A stretch of 64,000 bases of DNA, taken from NCBI GenBank assembly GCA_944320105.1, contig CALUGA010000004.1:1-64000 (forward strand). Reading direction: 5' to 3'. The notes below the pieces were generated by a model. The model was not told the origin of the DNA. It was given only the letters and a program-made list of their open reading frames with translations, and did no database searches. This document shows positions 1-7,511 of the stretch, piece by piece. Origin of the DNA: an uncultured Prevotella sp. (GTDB taxonomy: Bacteria; Bacteroidota; Bacteroidia; Bacteroidales; Bacteroidaceae). How positions within the stretch are numbered: position 1 is the stretch's first letter; each line of letters begins with the position of its first letter. The position numbers and the translations under genes were made by a program.

Positions 1-97
1 GAATGTAAAACTGCTTATAACAAATTGAATTTCAATAATTTCAAAGAACTCCTATGATTTTTTAGTGGACACTAATGTTATAAAACATATTTTTCGC

Positions 98-128
98 TTT
101 GTCAGTTCGCCAAAACCCACTACCTTTG
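98..128 (+). promoter_or_regulatory. Bacteroidetes-type promoter of leftmost RNA unit
   Basis: TTTG at 98-101, a 19-base spacer, then TACCTTTG at 121-128. This matches the Bacteroidetes housekeeping promoter (-33 TTTG, -7 TAnnTTTG). Transcription should begin near 135. No protein gene follows before the terminator at 423-461. Confidence 0.7.
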
Positions 129-134
129 CATCGT

Positions 135-461
135 CAAAAGGAAATAAGACAGATTAGCATAAGGTAATAAGATATAGGGTAACAGATAGGTAATAAGGAA
201 GGTACTTAAGATTTACAGTTAATGCTCAATAGGCAAAAGAGGTATTGGTCAAGGTAAGGATTTCAGGATGACAAACCTTTGTATGAGAAAGGTAGGAAGG
301 TTGTTTAAGATGATGTAAACCCTGTTTGCAGCGAAAGCTGCAACAGGTATGGGGGTGGGAGGCATAAAGAACCCCACTTCTCATTTTAGATTGAAGTATG
401 GATTTTAGGGTTATATAATGTGCGGACGGCATCGATGCGAATCGATGGCCGTCCGTTTTTT
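135..461 (+). ncRNA. candidate non-coding RNA 1
   Basis: A promoter and a strong terminator bracket about 325 bases with no credible protein gene. The RNA starts purine-rich, with repeated GGTAA/AAGG motifs. It contains GGTACTTAAG at 201-210 followed by GTTAAT, and a GAAA-capped hairpin at 321-347 (CCTGTT-GCAGC pairing with GCTGCAACAGG). It ends in a terminator. A second unit at about 858-1277 shares the sequence after its promoter (GCATCGT), the purine-rich start and the GGTACTTAAG...GTTAAT...GGTATTG block, so the two look related. I do not recognise an Rfam family. It could also be an orphan leader whose gene was lost. The start is inferred from the promoter. Confidence 0.5.
423..461 (+). 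terminator. intrinsic terminator of RNA unit 1
   Basis: CGGACGGC plus ATCGAT pairs with ATCGAT plus GCCGTCCG (one bulged G) around a four-base loop, followed by six T. A long GC-rich stem with a T-tract is a textbook rho-independent terminator. Confidence 0.85.
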
Positions 462-819
462 ATGCCTTCCCCGCAGGCAGGTAGGCGCGGCTTGGGGCAA
501 GCCTCAGCCGCCTTGCATGATGGCAGGCGCAATGTGCAGTGGCCGTCATCACGGGATTGTATGTTTATTCATTCAAGGGTGCTTTTTCATGGTGCTGCTT
601 GCATGGTGCGGTGGGTCTGCCGGGGATGTTTGGCCATTGCCAACTGGCTGTTCCATGGCTTTCGTTCGATAAAGTCCGGCAGGGCAGGTTGCCACCCGTA
701 GGCAAAGTTTTTGTGTCGTATTTTATAGTTGTGTGCGGACACAAACATACCGTGTTCGCACACAGTATGTTGATTTAAGTCAAAAGAAAAGCCATGTTTT
801 GAAATCTTGCGGTGCAAAA
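462..819. other. non-coding spacer with one inverted repeat
   Basis: No convincing gene on either strand. The only structure noted is an inverted repeat: GTGTGCGGACAC (731-742) against GTGTTCGCACAC (752-763), with one mismatch and a nine-base loop. No T-tract follows, so it is more operator-like than terminator-like. Confidence 0.4.
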
Positions 820-851
820 TTGGCGGCATATTGGCAATCGTTGTAACTTTG
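820..851 (+). promoter_or_regulatory. promoter of second RNA unit
   Basis: TTGG at 820-823, a 20-base spacer, then TAACTTTG at 844-851. Like the first unit, the promoter is followed directly by GCATCGT, so the two units share sequence across the start site. Confidence 0.65.
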
Positions 852-857
852 CATCGT

Positions 858-1277
858 GAAAAGGTTGATGATGAATAGAGATACGAAGATATAAAGAAAT
901 ATGTAAGGTAATGATGTGGAAAGGTAGAAAGGTTGTCAGTTAAAAGTCAGGATAAGCGGCTGCAGCATGGCAGCCGGACAACGAAATAAACAAGAAGGCA
1001 TAGCCAAGGATAGGTAAGACAGAAGATTGTAAGGATAACAAACGATAGTGATCGTGATTTCGTCGTGAGACGGTTGGTACTTAAGTTTAGGTTAATAGGT
1101 ATTGAGAATCAGTGCTGTTTGCCGCAGGCAACGGTTTCGCCGGGCGGCGGCCACTGTGAAAGGTAACGGACATGGGCGAGCGAAGCCCACCGTACCTTTA
1201 TTTAAGAAGAAGGTTTTTAGTTATTGATATCGTTTAGTTGCAGTTCCGGGGACGTGAGTCTTAGGGCTGCTTTTTTT
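858..1277 (+). ncRNA. candidate non-coding RNA 2, related to RNA 1
   Basis: About 420 bases between a promoter and a T-tract hairpin, with no credible coding sequence. It begins with the same purine-rich GGTAA/AGGTAGAAAGG style as RNA 1. It carries GGTACTTAAG (1076-1085), GTTAAT and GGTATTG in the same order. A compound hairpin at 1159-1199 pairs AAAGGTA with TACCTTT, CGG with CCG and GGGC with GCCC. Function unknown; I infer a paralogous pair of regulatory or structural RNAs. Confidence 0.5.
1240..1277 (+). terminator. probable terminator of RNA unit 2
   Basis: GCAGTTCC at 1240-1247 pairs with GGGCTGC at 1264-1270, directly followed by seven T (1271-1277). Confidence 0.65.
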
Positions 1278-1466
1278 GTTTCTATCTGTAGGTGGGGGCG
1301 TTGCTGCCACGCAGTTTGCCTCGGTTGGGGTCAGTCTTGCAGCAGTTGTGGCCTATTGTGGGCGTAACTGAATGGCGCACTGCAGGTTTATTGGATTTTA
1401 ACAAATGATTGTTAAATGGATTCGTCTCTTCCGTTTCTCGTAACAGTCTGGCACACAATGACTTGT

Positions 1467-1554
1467 GAAACGGCTCGTTTTAGAGTCTGAAACAGGCCGT
1501 TTGGCCTTGCAATACGGCCTGTTTTGCCTTGTAAAACCGCCCGTTTGGCAGCCC
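1467..1554. repeat. 22-bp-period palindrome array, locus 1
   Basis: Four consecutive 22-bp units (1467, 1489, 1511, 1533), each with a core like AAACnGnCnGTTT followed by nine variable bases, often ending in TGC or TGT. Unit 2 (AAACAGGCCGT, 1490-1500) and unit 3 (ACGGCCTGTTT, 1514-1524) are exact reverse complements with a 13-base loop. The left flank contains CTGGCAC (1448-1454), also present left of locus 3. It lies between RNA unit 2 and vsr. Confidence 0.85.
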
Positions 1555-1710
1555 CATTCGGCATACCCATGCCAATGCCTGCGGCAAGGCCGCAATGTAG
1601 TTGCATATTTTTAAGTAAGTTGGGTGTACGGATTATGAAAATAAAAAGCCGTCAATGCCCTGTTTTCGCAGGATTTTAGTAAGTTTGCAGCTGTGAATGC
1701 AGATAGCGGA

Positions 1711-2205
1711 ATGACTACGGACGAAGAGCGGCAGCGCCTGATGCGGAGCCACATCATGGCGGCGATACACAGCCGGGACACCAAGCCCGAGCTTATAGTT
1801 CGCCGCTATCTCTTTGCGCGGGGCTTCCGCTTCCGGCTTAGCCACCCACGGTTGCCGGGCCGGCCCGACATTGTGCTACGCAAGTATCGCACGGTGATCT
1901 TCGTTAACGGCTGCTTCTGGCATGGCCACGACTGCCCCGCCTTCCACCTGCCCAAGACCAACGTGGACTTCTGGCGGCGGAAGATAGAGCGCAACCGCCT
2001 GCGCGATGCCGACGTACAGCGGCGTCTTGCCGCCATGGGCTGGCACTGCATAACCGTATGGGAGTGTGAGCTGAAGAAGGAAAGGCGCGCCGACACGCTC
2101 CTCTCGCTGGAGTATACGCTCAACCGCATCTACCTGAGCGACCGCGCGGTGCGCTATGCCCCGCCCGAGGAAGAAAGCCTCATGGCTGCCGAGCCGGAGC
2201 CTTGA
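1711..2205 (+). CDS. vsr: very short patch repair endonuclease (Vsr)
   Basis: Nicks DNA 5' to the thymine of T:G mismatches that arise when 5-methylcytosine deaminates, protecting methylated sites. The 164-residue protein has the family core: HSRDTKPELIVRR near the start, GRPDIVLR carrying the metal-binding Asp, and NGCFWHGHDCP with paired histidines, then DVQRRLAAMGW and ITVWECEL. Length fits Vsr (about 150). I prefer the ATG at 1711 to a GTG at 1693 because a -7 element, TAAGTTTG, lies at 1680-1687 and would start transcription near 1694. It has no cytosine methyltransferase next to it; the only one in the window is 43 kb away (44736-46283). The C-terminus after about residue 145 is a short non-conserved tail. 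Confidence 0.9.
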   Translation: MTTDEERQRLMRSHIMAAIHSRDTKPELIVRRYLFARGFRFRLSHPRLPGRPDIVLRKYRTVIFVNGCFWHGHDCPAFHLPKTNVDFWRRKIERNRLRDADVQRRLAAMGWHCITVWECELKKERRADTLLSLEYTLNRIYLSDRAVRYAPPEEESLMAAEPEP

Positions 2206-2331
2206 GCGCCGCGCGGCGGACCGTCTTTGCGCATGGTTGCGGGTTTTGTGGCAGCTGTGATGCCATTGTTTCTGCCTGACATCTCAGTGAAATGCCTGGC
2301 ATCCAGATATGCCCCGCCCCGCCATCTGTAG

Positions 2332-3218
2332 TCATTCAATCCTTATTCCGTCATTGGCAAGATATGAATCCCAGAATGGCGAGACGAGTGAGCTTGCCCT
2401 CTGTCTGCTCAGCCGAAACTTTATGTCGTTCATCCGGTCTTTTGCCAGAGACTTGAGTTGCTTTGGCAGCAACCGCTTAAGTCCTGTAGCATGGTATTGT
2501 TTGCCATCGATGAATATGACAGGAACATTCTTCACCCTTAGCTTGTTGTGCTTTACGAACACTGGCAGTAGTATTTCGGAGAACATTCCGAACGTCCTGT
2601 TGTAGTAAGCATAGGGCATTACCTTGATGTATTTCCTTGCCTTGAAGAGGATGCTGAACAAGAATTCGTTATACCGGCAGAACAAATCCCAAGGCATTAC
2701 GGCCATGTTGAAGTTGTAGCTTTTGTTCCCGTTGAGATAGTTGAGCATCGTTTTCTCGTATTCGGGATAGAGCGACAAAAACACCCGGAGGTATATTTGA
2801 GTTTGTTCTTCGGTCATGAATCTGGAAAACTTTTCAAACACCGACTCTCTTGATGTGGCAGGCTTGGGCATTATAATGTCGTATCCTTCAAGCAATTTTG
2901 GGATAAGCGATGGTCAATGTCATTGTGGTTCACGCTTTGCCGGTAGTACATCCAGGCCGCTCCGCCAGAAAACTTGAAGAACCTGCGGTAATGGCAAAGC
3001 CCTATTATGTCTACGCCTGAGAGATTCTTCCACGCCCAGTATTGTGTGGTAAGCTCACAAAAGAACGGGTTTAGTTTGCTGATGTTGTCGCCGCTGTTGT
3101 CGCCTGTCATGTCGAGGGCTTGCTTGGATAATTCCTTGCCAACGTGTATGGGCATGAAATTGGCATCGTGTGGCAGTTCCGCTTGTTTATGGCAGCATAC
3201 TAGTATTTTTGTGTTCAT
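2332..3218 (-). pseudogene. DUF4422 glycosyltransferase-like protein, frameshifted
   Basis: Two overlapping leftward reading frames (2871-3218 and 2332-2895) together make one DUF4422 protein of about 295 residues, a family found in capsule and O-antigen clusters and thought to transfer sugars. The N-terminal part shows ILVCCHKQ, PIHVGK, GDNISKLNPFFCELT, YWAWKN and GLCHYRRFF. The C-terminal part starts LLEGYDIIMPKP and contains MPYAYYNRTFGMFSE. The join is at the run TTTT (plus strand 2896-2899, AAAA in the message): one extra A would give a continuous SQKLLEGYDII. It is the last gene of the leftward operon after glf, which ends 5 bases upstream of it. Real mutation, slippage-based switching and sequence error cannot be told apart here. 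Confidence 0.8.
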
Positions 3219-3223
3219 GTGTC

Positions 3224-4354
3224 TTAGAATTTAAATTTGTTCATTACTTTCTCAATGATGGGCGCCATGTCGTAATATTTGTATTCGGCCAGTCGCCCCC
3301 CAAAGATAACGTTTTCCTCCTGGTCGGCCAGGTCCTTGTACTTGGCGTAAAGCTCGGAGTTGGCCCGGTCGTTCACGGGATAGTATGGTTCCATTCCGTC
3401 TTCCCATTCCGTGGAGTACTCCTTGGATATCACTGTCTTCGGGCAATCGTACACATCGCGGCCGAACATCTCGAAATGCTTGTGTTCTATGATTCGGGTG
3501 TAGGGTACGCTGCTCTCGGTATAGTTCACCACGGCGTTGCCCTGGAAGTTCGGCTTGTCTATTGTTTGCTCTTCAAACCTCACCGTGCGGTAGTTGAGCT
3601 TGCCGAATTGATAGTTGAAAAACTCGTCAATCTTGCCGGTGAACACTATCTTGCCGGCCATGCCTTCCCAGTGCCTGCGGTCGGCGAAGAAGTCTACGCC
3701 CGTCTTGGTCTCCACGCCGCTGAGCAGCCCGGCTATGAGCTTGTTGTATCCTCCGATGGGTATGCCTTGGTAGAGGTCGTTGAAGTAGTTGTTGTCGAAC
3801 ACCATGCGCACCGGCAGCCGCTTGATGATGAACGCCGGCAAGTCTGCGCATTTTCTGCCCCATTGCTTCTCGGTGTAGCCTTTTATGAGCTTTTCGTATA
3901 TGTCGTGGCCTATCAGCAGTTGGGCCTGCTCTTCAAGATTGCGCGGCTCGGCGGCCCCATCGGCCTGCATCCTGGCCACGGCGTCGGCCCTCTGGCGGTC
4001 AATCACAGCTTGTGCCTGCTCAGGAGTGGTGACTCCCCACATTTGATAGAAGGTATTCATGTTGAACGGGAGGTTGTACAGTTTGCCCTTGTAGTTGGCC
4101 ACGGGCGAGTTGGTGTACCTGTTGAACTCCACGATGGAGTTAACGAACTCCCACACTTCCTTGTTGGAGGTGTGGAATATGTGCGCCCCGTATTTATGGA
4201 CATTGATGCCTTCGATGCTCTCGCAATAGACGTTGCCGCCCAAGTGTGGCCGCTTGTCGATTACGAGGCACCTTTTCCCTTGCTTTCTCATGAAGTATGC
4301 GAACGTGGCCCCAAACAGTCCGGAGCCAACGATCAGGTAGTCGTATTTTTCCAT
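3224..4354 (-). CDS. glf: UDP-galactopyranose mutase
   Basis: FAD enzyme that converts UDP-galactopyranose to UDP-galactofuranose, the donor for galactofuranose in surface glycans; cytosolic. The 376-residue product starts MEKYDYLIVGSGLFGA (FAD-binding GxGxxG) and has YGAHIFHT, YNLPFNMNTFYQMWG, GYTEKQWG, VFTGKIDEFF and the C-terminal GGRLAEYKYYDM, all family hallmarks. Length matches bacterial Glf (about 370-380). The frame is open to 4501, but the start at 4354 is chosen because upstream residues overlap the flippase gene and the FAD motif begins at once. It lies 5 bases after the flippase gene and 5 bases before the DUF4422 gene, so all three are one transcript. Confidence 0.95.
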   Translation of the reverse strand: MEKYDYLIVGSGLFGATFAYFMRKQGKRCLVIDKRPHLGGNVYCESIEGINVHKYGAHIFHTSNKEVWEFVNSIVEFNRYTNSPVANYKGKLYNLPFNMNTFYQMWGVTTPEQAQAVIDRQRADAVARMQADGAAEPRNLEEQAQLLIGHDIYEKLIKGYTEKQWGRKCADLPAFIIKRLPVRMVFDNNYFNDLYQGIPIGGYNKLIAGLLSGVETKTGVDFFADRRHWEGMAGKIVFTGKIDEFFNYQFGKLNYRTVRFEEQTIDKPNFQGNAVVNYTESSVPYTRIIEHKHFEMFGRDVYDCPKTVISKEYSTEWEDGMEPYYPVNDRANSELYAKYKDLADQEENVIFGGRLAEYKYYDMAPIIEKVMNKFKF

Positions 4355-4359
4355 TCTTG

Positions 4360-5817
4360 TTATTTTGTTGGGCGTCTCCACTTGTTGGTGATGGCGCTTG
4401 TTATCATCTTGGCTATCTCGTCGTGCAGTGCCAGGAGGCATGCCCCGTAAGTTGTCATGCCGACAGCCACCATCGTCAGGAGCGTGGCCAGGTTGCTCCA
4501 TCCTTGTCGGCCTATGGCGTGTAGGGCCAGGCCCATCACCGCCGCGGCCACAATGTAGTTGAGGTATTGGCGTTTTAAAAGTGTTATCGGAATGTATTTC
4601 CTCCCAATTACATACATGGAACCTGTCACAACCATCTCTGTCGCGGCGAAGGCTGCGGCCGTGCCGTACTGTGCGAAGTGGGGTATCAGCAGCAGGTTGA
4701 GCAGCACGTTAGCAACCGCTCCAAGGAACGTGCATATAATGACGATGTTGATTTTGCCGAGGGGATAGAGTATCTGCATGCCCAGTACCCCTGATATGCC
4801 TATCGAGATGATGTTTACTGCAACTATCTGTGAGGCAAGGATGGAAGGGGCGAAGCCATTGCCGCTGAGCAGCAGCACACCGCTGCGGCTTGTGAAGAAC
4901 AAGCCTACAGCCAGAGGAACGGATATGGCGATGATGAAGTCGTATGACTTTTGCACCACGCTCTTGAACTCTTCGAGCCTGTTTTCTGCCACAAGGTTGG
5001 AAGCCCGGGGCAGCATAACCGCACCGAGTGAGTTTGACACGCTCATGGTTATGGACATTAGTCTTGTCGCTGCGGTGAAATAGCCTACTGCGGCAACGTC
5101 TTTCATGAAGCCGAGCAGCACGGTGTTGAGTTGCAGGTAGATGCTCGTGATAACGGTGAATGCAAAAATGTGCAGCGCTGGCTTTAGGTGGCGGGCAGGC
5201 TTGAGCTTCTTGAAGTCCAAGCTCTTGAGGGCGATGAAGTGCCTAAGGCGGGCAAAATTGAAAATGTTGCCGCCAAGGACGCCGAACACATTGTAAGCTC
5301 CATACCACAGAATGTCGTCTTTTGTCTTTACGAAAACGAACAGCAAGACGACCGACACCGACTTGACCACAAGGCCGCGCACCGCGATATACTTGAAATC
5401 TTCTGTGCCTTGGTAGAACCATTCGCAGCCTATGGCCGTGAAGAATATGGTGGCGCTCATGATGAGGAACAGCGGTATGTTTGTCTGAACATCGGCCACG
5501 GTCATGCATATTGCCGCCACGGCGGCGTAACCAACCATCGTCAGCATGGCGTGGAGCAACAGAATCTCTACTGTCACGGCCGACATCATTTTAGGGTCGT
5601 TTCTCACCTTTGCCACTTCACGTATGGCATACATCGGTATTCCAAGGCAAGTGAACAGGCTGATGTATGATATAATGGAACTGAAGAATTGCACCTGCCC
5701 GATGCCGTCCGCCATCATGATGCGTGAAGCGTATGGGAACGTTATCAGCGGGAAGAGCAACTTCGACAGGGAGTCTGCCAAATTAAATATGTAGTTAGAC
5801 TTTATAGACCGTGGCAT
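4360..5817 (-). CDS. polysaccharide flippase (Wzx/MVF-type)
   Basis: Inner-membrane flippase expected to move lipid-linked oligosaccharide units across the membrane. The 485-residue product is almost wholly hydrophobic, with about 14 membrane segments, starting MPRSIKSNYIFNLADSLSKL and PLITFPYASRIM, typical of the polysaccharide biosynthesis/export (Wzx, RfbX) family. In-frame codons continue upstream to 5904, but 5817 is preferred because a good promoter sits at 5874-5905 and the MPRSIKSNYIFN start aligns with the family. First gene of the flippase-glf-DUF4422 operon. No polymerase or priming transferase is nearby, so the cluster is small or remnant. Confidence 0.88.
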   Translation of the reverse strand: MPRSIKSNYIFNLADSLSKLLFPLITFPYASRIMMADGIGQVQFFSSIISYISLFTCLGIPMYAIREVAKVRNDPKMMSAVTVEILLLHAMLTMVGYAAVAAICMTVADVQTNIPLFLIMSATIFFTAIGCEWFYQGTEDFKYIAVRGLVVKSVSVVLLFVFVKTKDDILWYGAYNVFGVLGGNIFNFARLRHFIALKSLDFKKLKPARHLKPALHIFAFTVITSIYLQLNTVLLGFMKDVAAVGYFTAATRLMSITMSVSNSLGAVMLPRASNLVAENRLEEFKSVVQKSYDFIIAISVPLAVGLFFTSRSGVLLLSGNGFAPSILASQIVAVNIISIGISGVLGMQILYPLGKINIVIICTFLGAVANVLLNLLLIPHFAQYGTAAAFAATEMVVTGSMYVIGRKYIPITLLKRQYLNYIVAAAVMGLALHAIGRQGWSNLATLLTMVAVGMTTYGACLLALHDEIAKMITSAITNKWRRPTK

Positions 5818-5873
5818 ATCGCTTTTGTTGGGGCTTGCAAGCCTTGCTTTGCTGCCATGCTTGACATCAGTTG

Positions 5874-5905
5874 CAAAGTTAGCGGAAAATGTTTTAAGAT
5901 ACAAA
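5874..5905 (-). promoter_or_regulatory. promoter of flippase-glf operon
   Basis: On the minus strand: TTTG (5902-5905), 20-base spacer, TAACTTTG (5874-5881). Perfect match to the Bacteroidetes consensus. Start of transcription is expected near 5867, giving a leader of about 50 bases. Confidence 0.8.
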
Positions 5906-6100
5906 CTTTTTTGGATTCAAAATTGGTTTTCTGTTGATTGGAGGCTTTCCCGGGTGCCATGGCCCTGCCTTGTGCTACCTCTTGCGGTGTGCGGCCGCCG
6001 TTGGCGGGCTGTGTTGCGGCAGTTGTTTGTTGACTGAAATTGTCGTGTTTTTTCGCCATTCGTGCTTTCTTGCCTAACTGCTTGGCTGCCAAGCGTTTAT

Positions 6101-6210
6101 CATAGTGGCCGTTTTGCGTTGCAATATAGGCCGTTTGGCCTTGCGAAACAGACCGTATTGCAGTGTAAAACGGTCTGTTTCGCAGCCTGAAACCGCCGGC
6201 ATGGCCTTTC
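6101..6210. repeat. 22-bp-period palindrome array, locus 2
   Basis: Five 22-bp units starting at 6101, 6123, 6145, 6167 and 6189 in the 640-base divergent gap between the flippase operon and rhaD. Units 3 and 4 form a stem, AAACAGACCGT (6146-6156) with ACGGTCTGTTT (6170-6180). Relative to locus 1 both arms carry a change that keeps pairing (AGGCC to AGACC, GGCCT to GGTCT), with the same 13-base loop. Flanks on both sides resemble those of locus 3. The rest of the gap holds the two promoters and nothing else recognised; a -7 element for rhaD, TATATTTG, is at 6418-6425. Confidence 0.87.
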
Positions 6211-6457
6211 GGCGGCAGCGTTGTCAATGTTTTTCGCAGTGCCGGGCGCAACTCGGTATTGGCGCCGTATGTTGTTGGCAAGCCAGTTGCACAGCCGTGG
6301 CCCGCCCCGCCTGTCCCGCCAGTCGGCAGTCTCTCACTTCTTGATTTAGGTCAACTTGAGTGTCAATTCCTTTAGTTAAAATATCAAATAGCAATGTTGA
6401 TTTAGCAAAAATGGATGTATATTTGCAAGCAATAAAATTTAAAACATCAAACAAGAA

Positions 6458-7267
6458 ATGGACAGTATATTGGTTGGTCGTGAAGCCTTGAAGAAGGAAA
6501 TCGACAAGATAGCAGAAGTGGCCGGGTATCTCTGGCAGAACGGTTGGGCCGAGCGCAACGGCGGCAACATCACAGTCAACATCACCGACCTCGTGGACGA
6601 TGGCATACGCCAGCTGCCCGCCATCAGCGAAGTAAAGCAGATAGGCGTCAAGCTGCCCGCCCTCAAGGGGTGCTACTTCTATTGCAAGGGTACGGGCAAG
6701 CGCATGCGCGACCTCGCCCGCTGGCCCATGGACAACGGAAGCGTTATCCGCATACTCGACGATTGCGAGAGCTACGTCATCATTGCCGACAATCCCGTGA
6801 TGCCTACGAGCGAGCTGCCATCGCACCTCACCGTCCACGCGCACCTCATTGAGACCGGATCGCCCTACAAGGCCACCGTCCACACCCACCCGATAGAGCT
6901 TGTGGCAATGAGCCACTCGAAGAAGTTCCTCGGCAAGGATGTGCTCACGCGCATACTGTGGAGCATGATTCCCGAAACCAAGGCGTTCTGCCCACTGGGT
7001 CTTGGCGTGGTTCCCTACGAGCTGCCCGGCTCAAACAAGCTGGCCGACGCCACGCTCAAGGAGCTTGAGGACTACGACGTGGTGCTTTGGGAGAAGCACG
7101 GCGTGTTTGCCAAGGGCCTCGATGTGATGGACGCCTTCGACCAGATTGACGTGCTCTCGAAGAGCGCCAAGATCTACATCGACGCCAAGTGCATGGGCTT
7201 TGAGCCTGACGGCATGACCGATGAGCAGATGGCCGAGATGACAAGGGCGTTTAACCTGCCCAAGTGA
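6458..7267 (+). CDS. rhaD: rhamnulose-1-phosphate aldolase
   Basis: Class II zinc aldolase that splits L-rhamnulose 1-phosphate into DHAP and L-lactaldehyde, the last step of rhamnose breakdown; cytosolic. The 269-residue product has the class II aldolase fold signature: NGWAERNGGNITVN near residue 28, STLP-like TSELPSHLTVHAHL, the zinc-binding ATVHTHPIELVAM, and a further histidine in LWEKHGVFAKG. Length matches RhaD (about 270). It stands alone and rightward with its own terminator, while rhaB, rhaA and rhaT form a leftward operon 5 kb away. TATATTTG at 6418-6425 is its likely -7 element; the -33 match is weak. Confidence 0.93.
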   Translation: MDSILVGREALKKEIDKIAEVAGYLWQNGWAERNGGNITVNITDLVDDGIRQLPAISEVKQIGVKLPALKGCYFYCKGTGKRMRDLARWPMDNGSVIRILDDCESYVIIADNPVMPTSELPSHLTVHAHLIETGSPYKATVHTHPIELVAMSHSKKFLGKDVLTRILWSMIPETKAFCPLGLGVVPYELPGSNKLADATLKELEDYDVVLWEKHGVFAKGLDVMDAFDQIDVLSKSAKIYIDAKCMGFEPDGMTDEQMAEMTRAFNLPK

Positions 7268-7324
7268 GCAAACAACTACTGACAACATATAACACTCATT
7301 ATTACTTACTTTTGATAAACCAAG

Positions 7325-7357
7325 AATCCCGTGGCTGTGAAGTTACGGGATTTTTTT
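7325..7357 (+). terminator. terminator after rhaD
   Basis: AATCCCGT (7325-7332) pairs with ACGGGATT (7345-7352), followed by a run of T to 7357. Confidence 0.85.
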
Positions 7358-7511
7358 GCCCCTGCCTCCTGCCGGTTGGGCGGTTTGTGGGCGGCCGACG
7401 CACGGGTGGGGCGTTGCTTTTTTTGTTAATGTAAAAGAAAAAAACATAAATCATGAAGCAATGCTTGCCCTATGTGCGTATTATAATGGTGACTGACTAA
7501 AACTGGAAATA

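Noticed and set aside
418-829. Several short open frames (60-93 codons) around the first RNA terminator
   Set aside because: They overlap each other on both strands, cross the terminator hairpin, and have odd composition (many Cys, Trp and His) and no family resemblance.
3170-4450. A 426-codon rightward frame opposite glf
   Set aside because: It is the complement of the glf reading frame, a known effect in GC-rich genes; glf has all its family motifs and an operon context.
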